In this document: positions 1-12,312 of the stretch, one piece after another
Layout: each line of letters opens with the position of its first letter
How positions within the stretch are numbered: the first letter of the stretch is position 1
Position numbers and translations under genes: made by a program
Notes under the pieces: model-generated
What the model was told of the DNA's origin: nothing
The model's database searches: none
What the model saw: only the letters and a program-made list of their open reading frames with translations
Assembly (NCBI GenBank): GCA_008921705.1
Contig: VFFE01007101.1
Coordinates: forward strand, 1,541,817-1,605,816
DNA length: 64,000 bases
Direction: 5' to 3'
Source: Burhinus oedicnemus
Taxonomy: Eukaryota > Chordata > Aves > Charadriiformes > Burhinidae

Positions 1-841
1 CTAAGAGTTTTATTTGGCTTTAAAGGATCGGCCAGTGGAACTCCGCTTCATTGCTTCAGGGAGCTCTGGGATTTACTCACAAGCTAGGAGTAGCATGTGT
101 TTCTTGCCCTGATGCTGGGGAGAATCAGGGCTTCTTCACTTTCTGAACTTCTCATGAATGTATTTGTAACTCCTGCTAATAAATAGGATATCAAGAAGTT
201 AACTGAAATACAAGTAAGGCTAAAGAAAAATTGGGAGGACGGGAGAAGTAGAACGTAACCATGCCAGCCATGAGAAGTGGCTCAGAATGGTCTGCAGTGC
301 CACCAGACCCCCACAGATCTGGGATATGCTGATATTTTAAGTTTTCACACATACGCTTCTATTTGCCTTTCCCAGCTGACACACTCAACACCTCCGGCAT
401 CACTACTTTGCTGCTAGCTACCTTTCCGTACAGCATTTCTTTTTTCCAGGCTCTTTACAGCATTGCTCATGAACATGTCAGATCTTATTACAATTTTTCT
501 GTGTTCACTTGTAGCGTCCATTTATGGTCGGTAAGTAACTGCAAAAAAAGATACCTTATTTACTCAGCTGTTCCTTGCATGTATTCCAGAGTCCTATCAC
601 TTCGGTTTTCTGACAAATATATCTCTTTATCATATTCACTCCTTTAGCACTGCAGGCACTGCTATAGGCAACAGGGAAATGCGGTGGATTTTTGTTGGCT
701 GGCGCATCTTCATTGGTATTTTTAAGAGAGCTGCCACTGCAAAATCTTTATTAGTGCTGACGATGCACACATGCAGAAGAACTGTCTCGACTTTCCAGGC
801 CCAGACTGACTTTGCAGGCCTGGTACCTGGGAGAACTTGAC
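1..841. other. non-coding AT-rich stretch, nothing recognised
   Basis: No repeat family, exon with flanking splice signals or RNA gene is recognisable here. The open frame of about 94 codons starting at 363 has no family resemblance and ordinary AT-rich composition, so I treat it as chance. The right edge runs into the pentanucleotide repeat. Confidence 0.5.
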
Positions 842-940
842 AAAATAAAATAAAATAAAATAAAATAAAATAAAATAAAATAAAATAAAATAAAATAAAA
901 TAAAATAAAATAAAATAAAATAAAATAAAATAAAATAAAA
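842..940. repeat. (AAAAT)n pentanucleotide microsatellite
   Basis: About 20 uninterrupted copies of the 5-bp unit AAAAT/TAAAA run from just after a short CAAAATAAAA lead-in to a terminal A run. On the minus strand it reads as a FYFIL-type repeat in all frames, which explains two spurious open frames there. The array has almost no internal substitutions, which suggests recent slippage or expansion. Length in the assembly may differ from the true allele. No retroposon body is evident immediately upstream on either strand that would make this an evolved poly-A tail. Confidence 0.97.
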
Positions 941-3064
941 AGTTTGCATGCTGGTTTTAATTCATTCACTGGTCAAGCTGGAGTAATTGAAAAACTGTGG
1001 CTCCACCTGATAGCATTTTGTGGTATCACTTTTCAGTGACAGGTTCACTTGAATGTCTGTTCATGTTTCCAGAAACCAATTTCAGCTCAACTCTCAGTGC
1101 CAGCCAGACTCTACTGCTTTAGTCCCCTCTTCCTTACTAGAACAGGTAGGTTAGATATATTTCTACAGCAGAAGATCAAAACCAGATATAAAAATGCTGA
1201 CACTTAGTTCTCTGGTCTTCATTTCCATGTTTATCTTTTTACACAGGATGTAACTGTTTTATTGTATCTAACATAGTTTATTCTAATCTATTAATTGCAC
1301 AGTCACGTACACGCCTGTCATTTAAGACACGACTAAAAAAAATCCGCTGGGTTTTTTTTTTAACTTAACAGCAAGTGTTGACAATTACAAGTGTTAGTTT
1401 GATTTTCTTGAAGAGAAAAAAGAGGTTTCTTTCTCTACAGAAAATATCAACTAGTAAACCCAAAGAGTGCAGCTCTCCTCTCTTCTGCCTCGTCCACCTT
1501 CAGCATTGGTTGAAAAAAAATTCCACAGAAGCAGTTGCAGTTATTAAGCTGAACAGAAGTTCTGTTCCTGACATAATCACATAATTAACATGCAGGACTT
1601 TCCATGTGCATTTTCTACTGTGTAGAGCACTAGAATACGAGTTAGGAGAGTCGTCCTAAATTTTTGGTACATTTTGGGCAGCACACCAAGGTTTCACATC
1701 ACTTCCACACACAGTTCCCTCGTCTTTCACAGTGGCAGATGCTCTGTGAAAGCAAGAGAGTGACCCCCTGCTCCAGACCAGGACAGCCCAGCAATGCTTC
1801 AGACTTCCTGAATCACAGCCATACCGGTTTGTCTGTCCACCAGGTACAAGGAGTATGAAGAGTGGGTTAGGAAACTCTTTGTAATTATATAGTCTTTAAG
1901 ATTTGGCAAGAAAGAAATTTTGCAGTGCATCTGCAGCACAGGAAATTTGCTCTTCACCAGTGCTTCTGTGGACTGCTGTAATACATTACTACAACAAACA
2001 ACTTCCCACCACTCGCTCAAGACATCAAGTTTGGTATCAAATTCAATACAGGAGAAATACGAACAATCTTTGTCTAAATGAGGCTGAAAAGAAACACCCT
2101 AACTGCACTGACCATGCAAGCAAAGGCAAGCAGAGGTGGGTTTGTGGGAATCAGGGTGCACAAGTGTTTAGTTCCGCTCTTCAGCTGTTATGGGGGTAGG
2201 GGACGAACCCCATCGAGCACCGCTCGTCCTGCTCCTGCCCGGGCATCTAGATGTAAGGCAACAGCTCCATGAAAAGGACAAAGCTAAGAAAAGTTTCTCT
2301 TTCCCGTCCCTGTTAGATTAAACACATTGCCAGAAACTGATACTCTTGTTTCCTGGCGGTTCAGAAGGATATTTCTGCTAACCTGTTTCTGTTCCTTCCA
2401 AAGCTCTTCCTTTTGAAATGCGTTAGATTGCACACCTCGACTTCCACTCACCTCCTCCTACATTTTTCAGTTTGTGAACAACTTTCCCTTATCAACTGAT
2501 GGAAGATACAACTGCTGGAAACCTGCCTGTAGACTATCACAGCTCACAACTCTCAAAGACTAGTTTTGGTGTGAAATTATTTTTCAGCTTCTCATTTAAG
2601 GTATGTATTTTCCTACGATATCTCCTACATCACAAGTTTTCCCTTCTGAAGTGGTTCATTATCCACGACACAGGGAAATCGTACATAACGCGAGATTTCC
2701 AACAACAGCCTGGGAATTCTGACACGCTCCTCTACCGACGGCCATAGAAAAAGTTTCTTAAATGGAAAACTCTGTCAGTCACTGCTGCAGGGCACTTGTT
2801 AATAGGTACTACCAGCAACAGGATGTTCCCAAGAGATAATAATTTCTCTCCGACACTCAGAAATCATTTCTAAATAAGCAGTGTCACCATGGATGCCGAT
2901 CACAAATGTGCAGCGTAAAGATGTAATTACAAAATGACAGTCGTATGGACTGCGCATACTGAGCCAAATCCCCTCTCGGTATTCATCCCAAGTCGCCGGG
3001 CTGTGACTATTCATGGCACATCAGCACCCCTGGCTCCAAGCGGCTCTCGGCACTATTTAGACAC
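941..3064. other. non-coding stretch, nothing recognised
   Basis: Unique-looking AT-rich DNA with scattered short open frames, all below about 100 codons and without recognisable domains or paired splice sites. No known repeat family was recognised. Confidence 0.45.
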
Positions 3065-3250
3065 CCAGGAAGACCCTGACTCTTCCCCAAAGAGTTTACT
3101 ATCTACACAGGCAATGAGATGAACAGCTGAAGAGTCAGAATAAAGCCTGCTTTACAAATGAGCAATTTAGATCAGAAATGAAGTATTTTCCAAGATTATA
3201 AAGGAATTAGGTGGCAAAAGTAGTAATAGGCCTTGCAGGACACCACAGTT
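3065..3250 (+). mobile_element. possible ancient MIR-like SINE fragment
   Basis: The order of short motifs resembles the middle and 3' part of old amniote MIR/CORE-type SINEs: a CCAAAGAGTTTACTATCT block near 3090, a TTTACAAATGAGCAA block near 3151 (compare TTTACAGATGGGGAA in the family), then a GAAGTATTTTCCAAGATTATA block near 3180 that corresponds to the AAGTGACTTGCCCAAGGTCACA region. Divergence is high and the tRNA-like head is not seen. This is recognition by eye against remembered family motifs. The edges are approximate. Confidence 0.4.
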
Positions 3251-4071
3251 AAAGACTACAACCCTTAAAGAGTAGAGTGGAAGAGGGTGTTTAAGCAGCT
3301 GGTTATCAGAAGTCACACACAACAGGGTACTGGGCAGAAAGCACAGCTTATCCATACAGTTTGGAGAATGAGGGAAAGCCACTTCACAGCCAGGTAAGGT
3401 CCTGTATCAGGCCTGGTACTTTCATTAGATTCAAGAATAACTACAGCGAGCATCATGCCAAGCGGTATGGAAATAACACAATCCAAACATCACAGTCATT
3501 CCCACAGTCTAGACAGTCTCCTCTCGCAGGACGTGCAAGCAAGTCTGATCACCAGTTCCAGACTTGGAAAACTATGTCATGAGATCTTCATTATGAAAGA
3601 TCCCGTCGAGTATCAAAAGATGCCTTATCACAATGCAACGGACGCAGGGCCAAAGCAAACAGAAAGAATGTAAAAGCAAATTCCTGACAAAGCAAAAACT
3701 AAATTAGAGAGACTGGAGTAGGGAGGAAAAGAAAGGAAGGATCACAGTTGCTAACTCAAGCTATCTGAATCTATATAAAGCTACATAATTTTAGTATAGG
3801 AAGACATTATTTCCTTCCTATGTTTTAACATTTCTTTTAAATTTTGAACAGATGTTGCAGAGAGGAGTGATAATGCTCTCCCAAGAGAAAAAAACAACAA
3901 AGCTAATGGGGCTTAATGGCACAAAGAATATTGACAGGTTCAAATCTTGCTCGGGTGAGCTGCGACTAGTTTTCCTGTCTACCTGCAAAGTGTTCAGTGG
4001 TCAGAAAGGGGCCAAGGGTTTTTCCCAGTTTCTGCTGTCTCTCTTTTATTCACCTCCCACAGACTACTTTC
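3251..4071. other. non-coding stretch, nothing recognised
   Basis: No coding, RNA or repeat signal that I can support. A sequence like a Pol III B box (GGTTCAAATC near 3939) lies here without an associated A box or cloverleaf, so no tRNA is called. Confidence 0.4.
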
Positions 4072-4130
4072 TGTGTGTGTATATAAATATATATATATAA
4101 AATATATATATAAAAATATATATATATATG
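4072..4130. repeat. (TG)n followed by imperfect (TA)n microsatellite
   Basis: A short GTGTGTGT run passes directly into about 50 bp of alternating TA broken by single A insertions. It is a compound dinucleotide repeat and accounts for the KYIYI and IYIYI-rich open frames that cross it. Confidence 0.95.
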
Positions 4131-5140
4131 TATTTCGTCTCTGCCCAGAGGGAACTGGACAAGACAACAGTACCTTACCACGCTATCTTGGTGCCGTGGA
4201 GCAATTATGGATGAGGCTAGATGCTGAACAAGGACCTGTTGCAGCAAAGAGTTTTTACTCTAACAGGAGGCAATCTAAAGCACTGCTTGAGCCGACTCCT
4301 TCCCAGGGCCAGCACTGACTTCACGGTACAAGCTCCAAGAGCACTGCATTCATTTAAATAAATGGGCATTTGATGGAAGCAGCACAACGGAGCAATACTC
4401 TTGGTACATAAATTTTGTCCTTCCCTCTACAGAAACTTTCTGTCCCTCCCGATAACCTTTTCTGTCCCATTTGGGGAAAAATGGTCATTCTTCTGGACCC
4501 AGACAAAAAAAAAACCCTTGGTTTGTGCAGGGACTAGTGCCACATATCACAAAAACTAAAAATCACTAGAGCGATATTGAAGCTCACCTTTAGATGACAA
4601 CAACAATGAAGAAATTAAAGACCGTACTCCCTGTCTAGCAGTGAAAATGCTCACCTACGCTGATCGGCTTGATTAGACTGAGGTAAATTTGGGGAATCAG
4701 TATTTCTGTACCATCTCGTCCTCTCTGCCTTGCTTTAGCTACACTTTACAAGAGAAATCACTAACGAGCCCAAATCACCACAAGGGCGACTGTAATGGAG
4801 AACCACAGAACCCCTGGAAGAGCTGATACAAATATGGCAACAACAGGAAAAGGCTGGAATTGTTGCAATGGATATTGTGACCAGATTTGAATCAACCGAC
4901 TCAAACCAGAGAGACAAGAGTTTTTATTTGGTCTTACAAATGGGCCTATAAGATTTAAGAACAAAACCTGAAAATACTAGAAAAGAGGTTTATTTTTAAA
5001 AAATAAGTATGAACAAAGTCCTAAGAAGATAAATTAATGGATTTTTCCCAGGACTAACACTGCAAACAGACCTTTTAGGTGGAAGTTACAGTTACTGGTA
5101 AGTATTACAAATTCTACACTAACAGTTTAACTACTGGCCA
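4131..5140. other. non-coding stretch, nothing recognised
   Basis: Ordinary AT-rich DNA. The short open frames on both strands show no family features. Confidence 0.4.
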
Positions 5141-5205
5141 CAACAAACAAACAAACAAAAACAAAAAAAACCCCACAAACAAAAAAACCCAAATCAAACA
5201 AAAAT
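5141..5205. repeat. A-rich low-complexity (CAAA)n tract
   Basis: Imperfect CAAA repeats mixed with A runs and CCCC or CCC islands over about 65 bp. It reads as simple low-complexity sequence and is not a clear retroposon tail. Confidence 0.85.
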
Positions 5206-5379
5206 CTAGTGATTTCTTTTACTTGTAATATGCTAATTTCCCCAGCTACTTAAAAAAAAAAGTTGCAATGCCGAGTATACCACAGCAGTTTCACTGCTGT
5301 TACTCTATATAAATGTACCTTCCTAGTTTGTGTAAAATTCAAATTGTTGGCTCAAATCATACATTCACCTTTCCTCTTC

Positions 5380-5790
5380 AGAGCCCCAGACGTTGTGACT
5401 AATTCTGTCCTAGCGGAGATCCCTTTCCTGCATGAGATAAAACCTGACCGTAAACGTTCTGCCTCTTCAGCCTGTAGATCGGTAGCTCTATTCAGGTCAT
5501 CCGCTCAAAAATATTAATCCAGTGAGCGTGTGGCTTCCTCGAGCCAACTCCTGCCATTGCCTGGAGGAGCTCAGGATTGCAGAGCTTAACCTTTGATATG
5601 AAAATGGCTGCAATTCACTGTTATTAGCGCATGGGCGCATCACTCCTATTAGGCGGTGAGCTATTGCCTAGAGCGGGATACATCTGTTTCTAGTCATAAA
5701 GCGGGATTTGCTTCACGCTGAAGCCAACTGCCATTCCGATATTCCATACACTCATAGATGCTATGAGACCACATGCGCCCTTTCTGTACT
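5380..5790. other. CpG-containing, complex block; candidate conserved non-coding element
   Basis: In an otherwise CpG-poor, AT-rich neighbourhood this block keeps many CpG dinucleotides (AGACGTTG, TAGCGGAG, AGCGCATGGGCGCAT, TAGGCGG, AGAGCGGGATAC, AAAGCGGGATTTG). It has a complex sequence without simple repeats, and two related GCGGGAT pieces about 35 bp apart. Coding potential is weak: only one frame of about 84 codons crosses the left part, with no domain. Retained CpGs in unique sequence are typical of constrained regulatory elements, but constraint cannot be measured here. It could also be an unrecognised old repeat. Confidence 0.25.
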
Positions 5791-8700
5791 TCAACATCCC
5801 CTGCCTTTGTTATCTAATGTATAAATGGCAATTTCTACTTGAGGGCAATTTAGTTGCTATGGCATACTTTCTACAGATTGCCTCTGTTTTACTTTCAGAC
5901 CTTATATAAATGCATTTTTTATGTATTTTTTTCTCTGTGCAGTGACTCTTACATAATTCTATTTGACTCTTTTTTTATGTCGACTAAATACTTGCAGAAA
6001 CTTGTTGAAGAGACTTCGGTAAGTGAGGGACAAAACTTATTTCCGCACCTTTGGATATAGAAATGGTCTTTACAGTGCCGGTGCCTACAACGCCGGTGGC
6101 AAGCGGAGCAAGGAAACACCGCGCCCAAGGACGGGGCACGGCAAAGACTCGGCGATGGCAAGTACCAAGAGCCCCTTCAAAGCCCTGTGGGTTTTAAAAC
6201 ACTGCAGCTAATGCCGTCCAGCTCCACAAAACCTAAATCCCAGGGAAGCCAGAGAGGACTGCACATCCAGCATGCCGCACGCTAGTTTTCCAAGCGGGGC
6301 TGTGGAGGAGGGTGGCGTTTCCCATGATTGCGGCTCCCTCTCCTGGTGGAAAGCCAGAGCCAGGCAGCCCAGCCGCCGGGGAGCGGCCAGCAGCACTTCT
6401 GTCCCACTTTAAACAACGAGGGAATGAAAAGAAATTGATTTTAACAATTTATTGTGGAACTTGGTGAATAAACCGGACTCTGAAATTAATTAAGCAGGTT
6501 TGAAAGCTGGTTGTGAAAAGCAGCGACCAGAGGCAGTGGGACTCTCGGTACTTCTGTTTTGGGAAGAGGAAGCAATCCGCTTGATTTTTTTCATTGGAAA
6601 ATGACTGGTGACAGGTCTCAGCAATTTTAAGACATAAAGAATCCTTAGATTCATAAAAGCCTTAAAATACAAAACCTAAAAATATTTGCAAATTTGAAGT
6701 AAACAATAACAACAACAGACTCAGGACACAAGAACAACTAAAAAAAATCTTTTATTTTAAAGCCACTGAAGATAAAACTGCAAAGTTTTGAATGAGGACA
6801 TTTGGCCTAATGAAGTATGAACAATTAATGAGGTTCAGGAGCATTAAACTAGGCTTGTAAAGAATTTCAATAATCGTTATTGATGCTAACTACTACTAAT
6901 GTCACTGAGTTTCCGCGAGGGCCGTATGATGAAGTTTCTAAGAAAAAGGAGCTAGACAGCATGGCTAGCGGTGAATAAATACACAGCCTCACAGGGAAGA
7001 CAGCCCAAGGGTCAGACTGCTTCCTTCCAGTTTAAGATATTTAATATTCAGACACGTATTTTAAAACGGCGACTTTGCCTCTCTGTCTCTGCTACTTTCT
7101 AATTAAAGCACAGATAGATGTTTTCATAGACCTAAGGACCCAGAAGTTGGGAAAGACAATTTAGCCTTTTGTATCGCATCTTTACCACTTCATTTATTAC
7201 TAAATATCATCTATTTTTGAATGACCCGGGTGCTTCTGCAACAACAGCCTTCCCAGCTGCTGGAGGCAATTGCAGAGATTCATCACGCCGGTGACAGAAA
7301 GTGCCTCCGTGCTAGTGGCAGTACATTGTGCTGCCATCTGTAAGAGCCCAGCTCCAGAGCAACCTCAGGATTCCCCTTCCTCTCAAAAAACAAGGTACGT
7401 AGTGCAGATGTTAGGAGCTGGGCCTCTGAAAATGCTGACCCTGCTCCTTTTCAGAGGGCTCCCTGCTCGCTGATGAATGGGGCAGCATTAACATCAGCTG
7501 TGGTGCTGACCACAGAGCCAGGATGGTGGCCCGAGACAGAGTGCCTTGGCCAGGAGAGGTAAACGCAGCTCCTGGGAGACGTGCGGAAAAAGCACAATTT
7601 CCTACAATCATGGGCTGCCGCTATAACTGTGCATTTTCAGCTTCCTACAAAAAAAGATGGAGATGAGGCTTTCTTTCATTTCACTCAGCTCAACAAAGCA
7701 TCGTCAAGCTGGGGTCTGATCTCTTTTCTTCTCACCAAAAACTAGCACCCACATTTAAAGTCTAAATTTGAGCAAAAGAGCAAACAACTAAAATTACATA
7801 CAAAACACCCTGGAGCTTGGAAAAGCAGAGAATATGGTGAGCCTTTCTACTGATTCTAATACGATTTCAATCAAGACCTTTTCTGTGCTTCAACACGTCT
7901 GTCTCCATGTGAACGCTCCAGTTTGGCAGCGCGTGATGAGGAGAAGAAGCAGACATCTTTTCAAAGCTGATTACTTTGGAAGTTCTGTTTCGATCTGGAA
8001 AAAAGACCGGTTTGCACTTCCCGGGGTTTTGCAAGAGGCTATTACGTATATCTAAACACATTCCATTTAAGAAAGTTGTAACGAGCAGAAGTGACTCAGT
8101 TCCTAGTAATAACGGGATCTCTTACTGACAGGGTGATTTTTTTCTGCCTTTCTTTTTTACTTCTTCCACTCTTTATTTAAAAACTTGCAGTCTCTACTGT
8201 TTTACAGCAAAAACTGTTTGTAAAGCAAGAATTGTGCTGATCGCATCAAAACTCATTAATATAACTTGTTTTTCCATTATTAGCACCATCTGAGCCTGTT
8301 GAAAGCCTTAACCAGGGCTTTAATTTTTCCACAGAGAGCTTTAAATTAATTAGTGGTTTACATGCTAACAAAGAATCTGATACATTCATAAATCAATCTA
8401 ATGCAGAAGGATTACCAGAGGGTGGAAACCTATTCAGCGGGGACCTCACATTCACTTAACATGGTGGGTTTTTAACAAAAGGGTGCAGGTGTGGAATAGA
8501 CGGGTACCGGGAAGAGCCCATGATAATCACTTTGCATCACTTAAAGACGCAGCAGGACTCTGGGTAAATCAGAGCCCAGGGCCCACCCTAAGCGAAAGCC
8601 ATGTAGATATAAAAGGCAGTATCATCCCACTTTAACCTTCACAGCTAAATTGCCAGAGTGGTACAATTTCTTTTGTGTAGGTTACAGGCCACTGAACTAA

Positions 8701-9039
8701 TGGAAAATAGAGCAGCATTAAAGGACTTGGATGCAGAAGTACAAACAAACAAAACTGTGTGACATATATGGAAATAAAGGTAATTTTTCTGGGTGATTAT
8801 TGAATGAATCCAAGTTATTAACACATGACGTAACTGTGTATACAATTTCAGGTTTTTAATCCAGGTTTCTGCTAACGCAACACTTATTCTGCCACAAGAA
8901 CTCTGCTTTGTAACTGTGGCAGCATTTTTCTGACCTTTTTCCTAACCTAGCACTGTTCACTGTTAAAATTTCACAAAAATGAATGCTTTTCCTGGTCTTT
9001 TCTGTGTCCTCACGGTCCAAAACCATGGACATACAGTTT
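5791..9039. other. non-coding stretch, nothing recognised
   Basis: AT-rich DNA with TAAT/ATTA-rich patches (for example around 8340-8410). No exon with paired splice signals, RNA gene or repeat family was supported. Confidence 0.4.
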
Positions 9040-9064
9040 AAAAAAAAAAAAAAAAAAAAAAAAA
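9040..9064 (+). repeat. poly-A run (25 A)
   Basis: An uninterrupted run of 25 A. No open frame, gene-like sequence or SINE body is recognisable directly upstream, so it cannot be assigned to a processed retrocopy. Homopolymer length is a likely assembly or sequencing uncertainty. Confidence 0.9.
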
Positions 9065-10689
9065 TACTTTGACGACTAAAGCAGTTTTCAGTCTTTACTA
9101 TGTTTTGAAATAAACTTGTGATGTATTTTGAAAGCTGCTTATTTTAATAGCGGTATCTCTGTCACCACAGACACCTGCACAGTCTCCATCAAATGCTCTA
9201 AGAACTGTACACATATGAAGTAATCATCTTTTCCTTCACAGTACAGTAAAATATCCTTGATGAGTCAGAAGAAACATGACTAAGAAAATTGCAAACATGC
9301 ACCTTAAGAAATTAAAGAGCACAAGCAACAGGAAAAGCCACCCGGCAATCTAGGCTCAGTGCTGCTGATGTATGTAGATGGATTGGCAGTAATTGTGCTT
9401 TTTGATAATGAATAATCAATATTTACTGATGGTGGGTCATAAAATAAACCTGAGCAATTGTCAGGTAGTCACAATCTGAATTTATTCAGTTCTCCTAATT
9501 CAAGTAATTTATGAATACATACTCACTCAACTCTACATATGAGGTATTCGGTTTTCCATACAATCATATGGAAAAATGTATTACAGGTTATTCATATATT
9601 TTTGGTGACAAACATTTATCATTAAATAAAATATCATAATTTGAACTTTTATAGTGCCTTCCAGTACATGTCTACTTCCAATAATGAATTAGTCATGAAA
9701 AATGGGACATATTAAAAAATACGTTTCTTACAGGCAGCTCTTGGGGGCAGACAAGCCGGTGTCATATACAGTACATATACAGTACATACTGCCTGATCTT
9801 CAACCTCCGCTGAAGTCTCTTCAGAAAAATGTCTCCTCATAAAAATGCATTTCATTATCACTCACCATATGTTATTTATACAGATGTGCAAACCCATTTT
9901 TGAGCAAAGACATCACAGTATAAGTAGTTTCTACAGCACATGCTTCCTATTTGTTTGTCATTAGTGACAACCGCAGCGGTTCCTGTGACGCCGGGTGAAC
10001 CCAAGCACTGGGAGCCTTTCCCACCCATCGCTTCCAAGGACCACATGCAAAAAGGCAATGGCTGGTTGCAGGTTACGGCAAATGCTCACTAGTGACCCCC
10101 CGGTGCAGGGAACCAAATCCTAAATAGCATATTCTCCCCTTGATTTGGCAATAGGGAACAGTATCCACAGTGACCAAAAAGGGGCCACATGGGAAGCAGG
10201 AAGGAAAGGGCAAACCCACCACACCACGTGTCCCTCCAGCACGTGCGGGGACAGGGCACACGCTCCCTGCTCACCCTAAAAATGGGTGCGGGTTGACATA
10301 ACGTGGTCACCTCTTACCTTCATGACCTATCTGTGACTGCAAAACCCAAATAAAATGTATTTTTTGAAAAGAAGGAAGAAACGCTAGCGCAGTGTTAAAC
10401 AAGGTGCCATCCTGCAAAAGGCTTGCGTGATGTTTTGCACAGTTCCCAGGACGCAGGGGAGCGGTGTGGCAGCACGGCTCCTCCTGCCCTCGGCACGCCT
10501 GGTGTAAGAAACGCTCTCCACGAGACTGAGCGAGGCACGGAAGATGGTGTTAAAAGTGGCATGTGCTGTCACCTGTGTCCTTCCCAAATGAAGGAGTTAG
10601 CTCACTGAAAACCTTTGTGCCAATCTAACTAGCACAACAAACAAAAAAGAAAATGGGAGTAGGTAAAGGCGATTAGCTAATTAGTGATT
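9065..10689. other. non-coding stretch, nothing recognised
   Basis: AT-rich sequence with a small direct repeat of ATATACAGTACAT near 9765-9788. No coding, RNA or known repeat signal was supported. Confidence 0.4.
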
Positions 10690-11220
10690 AAATAAAGCTG
10701 TGGTCTGTCACAGACTGCGTTGGCAGGGAGGCTGCGGGGGGTGCCATCCCTTTTATCCAGTCGCAGCCGGTGACAGCATGGCAAAATGCCTCGGGCGCCC
10801 TGTGGCTGGTGGGTACCATTGCCTGGCATCCTCGCTGCCAGCCCCAGAGGACTCCGTGCCATCTCCAGCGGGATGTCCATCACACCAAAAAGAGCAGCGC
10901 ATGCGTTTTGGTACCCTGCGGGCACGCTGCTGGCTGCCAGCAATTCTCCAGAGAGTGCTTTGCTGTTTGCCAACGGCGTGCTTGCTCAGAATCCCTTGCC
11001 GAAATTTCAATGTGAATCTTTCTGAAGTATTTGCCCCAAAAACGGGTATGTGCTGCAAGCTCCTTGCTGCACGCCCTGAGAACACAGCCTACACAATTTA
11101 CTTCATCCCTGGCCTCCCCTGTGTTCAAAGATTCCATCTCCTGGACCCTTACTGCTCCTGTACTGCTCACAGCCAAGCAAGTTCATTAATGTTAATTAAT
11201 GACTGCTGTGTTTCATATTA
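10690..11220. other. GC-richer, stop-poor patch with overlapping open frames on both strands
   Basis: About 500 bp with clearly higher GC and CpG than its surroundings stays open in several frames. A plus-strand frame of 173 codons (10,700-11,221) overlaps minus-strand frames of about 110 and 98 codons. None shows a recognised domain, signal peptide or repeated motif. The many cysteines and prolines in the plus frame are what CT- and GC-rich DNA produces. No good splice acceptor or donor pair brackets it. I regard it as compositional. An unannotated repeat or an old retrocopy remains possible. Confidence 0.3.
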
Positions 11221-11900
11221 AAATCACTGGTTCTGAGCTCTGAGACACAAAGAAGTTTCCATACATCAACAGCTTCAAAGCAATTGTCTCTACGGGCGCA
11301 CTCGTCCTCGGCTGTAGTTGCAGGATAATTGTGGAAATTACCCCTTGGGGAAGAGGAGAAAAACTACCTAGTATTTACCTTGGGGGAAGATTGCAACCCC
11401 AGAGAGCTACCTATCAGCTCCTAATGGGTTACAACACTCAGCCTCTCAACAAATTATACAAAATTACACTCTGGTTAGCAGGGCTATGTGATTAATCCCA
11501 CCAGCCCATAGTAAAAGGCACAAAAAGTGTCTGACCCTCATGAGATGAAGCCACAAGGTGGGTGCCTATACCAAAAGCATTAGCAGGTCCAGAAGGTTAA
11601 TCAATATTGCTGATTTCATAAAGTCTTGAATTATTCCACTAAGTGTAATTTACACTCAATGTGTTATATTATTTCTATGCTTCTAAGGGAAAGCTAGTCT
11701 AAAAAAATTAAAGGAAGCATTTCAAATAGAGTACACAGCTCTCTAGATTTTGAAAATTGTTTACCCTGAAAACTAAAATGCAACTGCAAATCCAATGCCC
11801 GATCTTCGTCATTCTTCCTCAGACAAAATTCCTCCTGGAGGCAGCAGGAGTTTTATCTCAGTCACAGACTCTAGGATTACAGCTTAACCTGACAGAAGTC
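11221..11900. other. non-coding stretch, nothing recognised
   Basis: AT-rich, without coding or repeat signals that I can support. Confidence 0.4.
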
Positions 11901-12312
11901 TTTCTCAGTTCCTACAGGACTCCCGCCCCGATACACACAAAATATTACCCAGTGGCCAGTCTTCCCAACTGCTTAAACACAGTCTCACAGTCTTCTGGTG
12001 GCCAACCCAGCCACGCTGCAGACCCAAGGGCAGGTGGTATTGGGATGGGAGAGGGCAGTGGTTCCCACGGCTGAGCTGGGCACGCAGCAGGGGCTTGGGG
12101 CAAATCAGCAACATCTGCCTGAGCAAACCCCACCTGTTCCCTCCAGCATTCAGACCCCCCAAACGCCCCTGTCCCAGCAGAGCCCCCCACAAAGCACCAC
12201 CAGCTCTTCTGGAGCCGTGTGTGGCCATGGTGAGAGCAATAGATTCACGGTAGGTTTTTCTTACCTGCCACTTACGTCCCTCCAAATCTCATTTCATTGT
12301 ATTAATCACTAA
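11901..12312. other. GC-richer, stop-poor patch, no gene recognised
   Basis: A second local GC rise. A plus frame of about 104 codons (11,998-12,312) is rich in Q, P, T and S, and overlaps minus frames of 126 and 81 codons that are rich in G and L. All are open at the same time, which argues for composition and against coding. No splice-site pair or homology was recognised. Confidence 0.3.

Noticed and set aside
722..969. Repetitive FYFIL protein on the minus strand
   Set aside because: It is simply the translation of the AAAAT microsatellite.
3930..3975. Pol III B-box-like GGTTCAAATC, considered as a tRNA or tRNA-derived SINE
   Set aside because: No A box at the proper distance and no cloverleaf pairing could be drawn.
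10318..10336. A 19-nt micro-exon on the minus strand between a good acceptor (GGGTTTTGCAG) and donor (GAAG|GTAAGAG)
   Set aside because: Sites of this quality occur by chance in 64 kb. No neighbouring exon or protein family supports it.
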